Under the pieces are notes generated by a model. That model had not been told where the DNA came from. It ran no database searches and was given only the letters and a program-made list of their open reading frames with translations. 64,000 bases of DNA from Desmodus rotundus (Eukaryota; Chordata; Mammalia; Chiroptera; Phyllostomidae), in NCBI RefSeq assembly GCF_022682495.2, contig NC_071390.1, forward strand, positions 100,138,294 through 100,202,293, read 5' to 3'. The translations under genes were made by a program, and so were the position numbers. Shown piece after piece: positions 61,452 through 64,000 of the stretch. Position 1 is the first letter of the stretch. Every line of letters starts with the position of its first letter.

Positions 61452-61645
61452 CTCTGACTGGGTAGCTCATTTAGTTAGAGGTCATCCAAATATCCCAACA
61501 TTGCAGGTTCGATCCCCAGTCAGGGCACATACAAGCTCAAGCAATGAATGCATAAATAAGCGGAACAACAAATTGTTGTTTTATTCTCTCTCTCTCGCTC
61601 TCTATCCCTTCCTCTCTCTCTCAAAATTAATAAATAAATAAATAT
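61452..61645 (+). mobile_element. VES SINE, diverged
   Basis: It begins tctctgactgggtagctcat (decayed A-box region) and keeps a good B box, ggttcgatccc, at 61506-61516. After cagtcagggcacat comes a section unlike the other VES copies (acaagctcaagcaatgaatg, gcggaacaac, aattgttgttttattctctc), then the CT-rich run and (ataa)n tail. It is a distinct VES subtype or an old copy. Confidence 0.85.
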
Positions 61646-62372
61646 TTTTATGAAGTAATGACATTCAAAATATATAAAATTTGGATATATTTTCATTGAA
61701 ATGAGGAAATAAAATAAAAATTTTAGAAGATATATAGAACTTTATTTTTGAGTCTAAAATAATTTCAAAATAAAAGCCTTAAAAAACAAAAGAAAATTAC
61801 TTTTTTACAATATGAGAAATGTTTAAAAGGGAGCCATATAGTAGAAAAGCAAAGCATATGTCTAAAGAATAAATTAATTTAATTTTTACATTTAAATCAA
61901 TCAAATTATCAGCTGATTTAGTTGACTCCTACCTTCCCACCACACAATATTATCTAGTCACCTGTTTTTAGTTGATCTTTTATTATTCAGACATTCTTAA
62001 TAATTTTAGCACTTTTATTCCAGTCTTATATCTAAAAAGGATAATGGTTTTTCTTGCACCTCTTCTCAACTTTCACTGGAGTATTTTCCAACAATGTCTA
62101 TTCCTGAAAATTTATGCCACTTTGTCACTTCACTTCTCCCAGCCTCCCTGCAAAACCGTGCTGTTTTACTTCACGTTCATGACCTCACCTAACTTTCACA
62201 CTTAGGGGCAGCCACCTCCACTTCTCCACTGCTGTGTGCCTCGCTGAAAGCCGCTAACGTTCAATCTCGTCAGCCTGCCCAGCACAGTCCCACCTGCAGA
62301 CTTAATGAGCAGTCTCTCTATTCCATTACTGAGGAAGATGCTAATTATTAAATTACAAGGTGGAATATGAAG
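61646..62372. other. Unassigned AT-rich DNA
   Basis: No gene or named repeat. Confidence 0.5.
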
Positions 62373-62448
62373 ATTCCCTCTCTCCCTCTCCCTCTGTCTC
62401 TCTCTTCTCTTCCCTCTGTCTCTCTCTCTCTCTCCATCTCCCTCTCAC
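62373..62448. repeat. (TC)n-rich simple repeat
   Basis: Imperfect TC/TCCC/TCTG repeat: ctctctccctctccctctg, then ctctctctctctctccatct, ending in cacacac. Slippage-generated. Confidence 0.9.
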
Positions 62449-62811
62449 ACACAAATGTAGACAGACTAATGCTACATTCTAAAAAGATTAGATGAGAGGA
62501 GGAATCTCAATAACAGCCTGTCTGCGTCCTGGCTGCCTTTATGGTATGCTATTTGTGTTATTCCACTGACCAAACACCACCACCAAATATATAAACTTAA
62601 GATCTCCAGGTGCTATGGGAGAGTCTCACACGTGATCGACCAAAACATTGCCACCTGAAGTCAATTTGCAGCTGGACTGTACCATGCTGAAAACTGGACG
62701 AGTTGTCTAAGTGTCAGGGCTCAGCTGGTTTGGGATTTTTTTTTTTTTTTCTGTTTTGTATCTCAGTGGAAGATGCAGAGATGCTGGGGGGGCCTGAGTC
62801 ATCAGCTCACT

Positions 62812-62827
62812 CTTTTTCTTTCTTTTT

Positions 62828-62902
<75 letters not shown>

Positions 62903-62925
62903 CTCTTTCTTTCTTTCTTTCTTTC
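62812..62925. repeat. (TTTC)n microsatellite, about 26 units
   Basis: An almost pure tetranucleotide repeat of about 110 bp, with one ctctcttt interruption. On the minus strand it is (GAAA)n directly downstream of the RPS8 pseudogene's 3'UTR, so it most likely grew from the retrocopy's poly(A) tail. Probably length-polymorphic. A phase of the array reads as an 83-codon frame of repeated SFFL, which is not a gene. Confidence 0.97.
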
Positions 62926-63537
62926 AGATAAAACACCTTTACAACGTGAGCTAAGATGGAAGCGAGGAGAATTTATTTGCCTCTCTGGACTTCAATTTCC
63001 CTCAGCTACAATCCCAGCTGCATGCCCTGTAGCACACAGCCATCTGTTCAGTCCCATTGGCCTGGTCTTGAAGGGGTGCATGCAAGAAGCTCACATGGCT
63101 GGAACTGTTCTTTTAGATGATAGCTAACATTGGCATTCTTTTTTCTTTGATCATATTTCTTCTGACTTTTCTTTGATTGCTTTTTGCTTAAAATCTCTTC
63201 CTCCTCAGGAGTCAGCTTGGTCTCCTTCCTGTGGCCCAGGGACAGTGCTTAAGTGGGACTTGTACCAGCGTTGGTATGGTGTGCTGTTCTTTACTAGAGT
63301 CTCAGTGTGCACCGGCATATTGCTGGATGCATTGTAGACCACGTACATTTTTGTTTTGCATGTACAGGAGAAGTTGCCTATGTACAGCCTCAAGGTGCCG
63401 TAGTTTTTGTTGCCTCCCCCCACTCAGACTGTGTTTGAGGTGGCAGGCATCCCAGATCATATGTTTGCTTCCTGTGGAGACTTTCTCTTGTGCCCAGTCT
63501 TGCCACTCTTTTGCCAGCTGTCCTGAGAGATGCCCAT
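62926..63537 (-). pseudogene. RPS8: Processed pseudogene of ribosomal protein S8
   Basis: Intron-less minus-strand copy of RPS8 mRNA. The ATG equivalent is at 63537-63535 and the TAA equivalent at 62975-62973, giving 565 bp against 627 bp in the 208-residue parent, so about 60 bp are lost. Recognisable protein blocks are MGISQDSW at the start, [49 protein letters not shown], and, in another frame, [20 protein letters not shown]. Frameshifts and stops break it, for example a TGA after DQADS. The 3'UTR word aaaggtgtttta directly precedes the (GAAA)n array. RPS8 is a small-subunit ribosomal protein and a frequent source of retrocopies. Confidence 0.93.
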
Positions 63538-64000
63538 GGCCCAATGCCAGCTTAAATTTCAAACTGAGGAAAGCTCAAACACTAAGATTCAAATGTGGAA
63601 GAGAGGCAAGAGGCAGGGAGCAGGTGAGGGAAGATGGGCTCAAAAGTAGCAGAAAGTTCAGTTAACAATGGTCAAAAGAATCATTGTTGATGTCAGACCA
63701 TCATCTCCCCACGAACAGAAGTCCAGCTCAACACGCAAGACTTCTAATCTGTAGTTGCATCTACTTCGTTATAGTATTATTTCCAGAGACTCTAGTTCCT
63801 TCCCCAGCCTTCTTCCCATCAGCCTGCCTGGGTTCAGTTCCACATCCAGTCCAGACAATCTCAACACCTTGCTCTCTCAAGGCTGCATCCTTGAAAATGG
63901 CTCCAACATTCCAAGCTAAAATAAAAGTTTTTAATTAAAATTGTTTGTATATTTTTTCAAAAAACAAAAATTTTCTTCTAATATATTCAAAATTATTACA
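63538..64000. other. Unassigned DNA to the window end
   Basis: Flank of the pseudogene. A plus-strand frame at 63231-63665 overlaps the pseudogene antisense and is not a gene. The end is AT-rich. Confidence 0.5.

Noticed and set aside
62703..62954. 83-codon frame of repeated FLSF residues
   Set aside because: Translation of the (TTTC)n microsatellite.
63231..63665. 144-codon plus-strand frame
   Set aside because: Antisense to the RPS8 processed pseudogene and its flank.

Overview
This window is nuclear DNA from a bat, and it looks intergenic or deeply intronic. The evidence is a set of tRNA-derived SINEs with the bat VES sequence (a Pol III B box, the core cccagtcagggcacatgc, a CT-rich 3' part and an A-rich tail), two half-L1 (HAL1) retroposons, young L1 copies, and older elements shared by mammals (MIR, L2, MER5-type hAT fossils, an MLT1-type LTR). 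The DNA is AT-rich with few CpGs. I found no intact protein-coding gene, CpG-island promoter or functional RNA gene. Every open frame I could explain lies inside a retroelement or a processed pseudogene, and the rest look like chance frames.

Layout. 0-12.5 kb: L2, MIR and MLT1 relics, a tRNA-Lys 5'-half retropseudogene flanked by a perfect 16-bp duplication (113-190), and a minisatellite within a split MIR (11.8 kb). 13.3-15.4 kb: an ancient L1/HAL1-like stretch whose distal 187 bp recurs 1.3 kb downstream at about 96% identity. 18.7-20.8 kb: a VES SINE whose A-rich tail was hit by a complete HAL1. 22.9-24.1 kb: old L1 3' end, a VES SINE lacking its A box, and MER5. 27.8-29.3 kb: ancient repeat and MIR. 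29.96-35.70 kb: a nearly full-length L1 with a twin-priming inversion of its 5' part. 36.9-37.9 kb: MIRs and a hAT-like element. 37.9-40.3 kb: unassigned, possibly LTR-derived. 40.3-42.8 kb: (CA)n, VES, MIR, MER5. 42.8-49.2 kb: antisense old L1, a small young L1 tail inside it, then a 4.3-kb 5'-truncated L1. 49.5-51.3 kb: a second complete HAL1 with a perfect 16-bp target duplication. 59.2 and 61.5 kb: two more VES SINEs. 62.8-63.5 kb: a processed pseudogene of ribosomal protein S8 (minus strand) whose poly(A) end has become a long (GAAA)n microsatellite.

Relationships. Most elements here depend on L1 machinery. L1 ORF2p is the known source of endonuclease and reverse transcriptase for L1 itself, and very likely for VES SINEs, HAL1 (ORF1 only), the RPS8 pseudogene and the tRNA-Lys half. 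The window is thus a layered record of L1-driven insertion, with several nested events that can be ordered. Repeat family names rest on recognition by eye; subfamilies, exact ends and ages need a RepeatMasker run.
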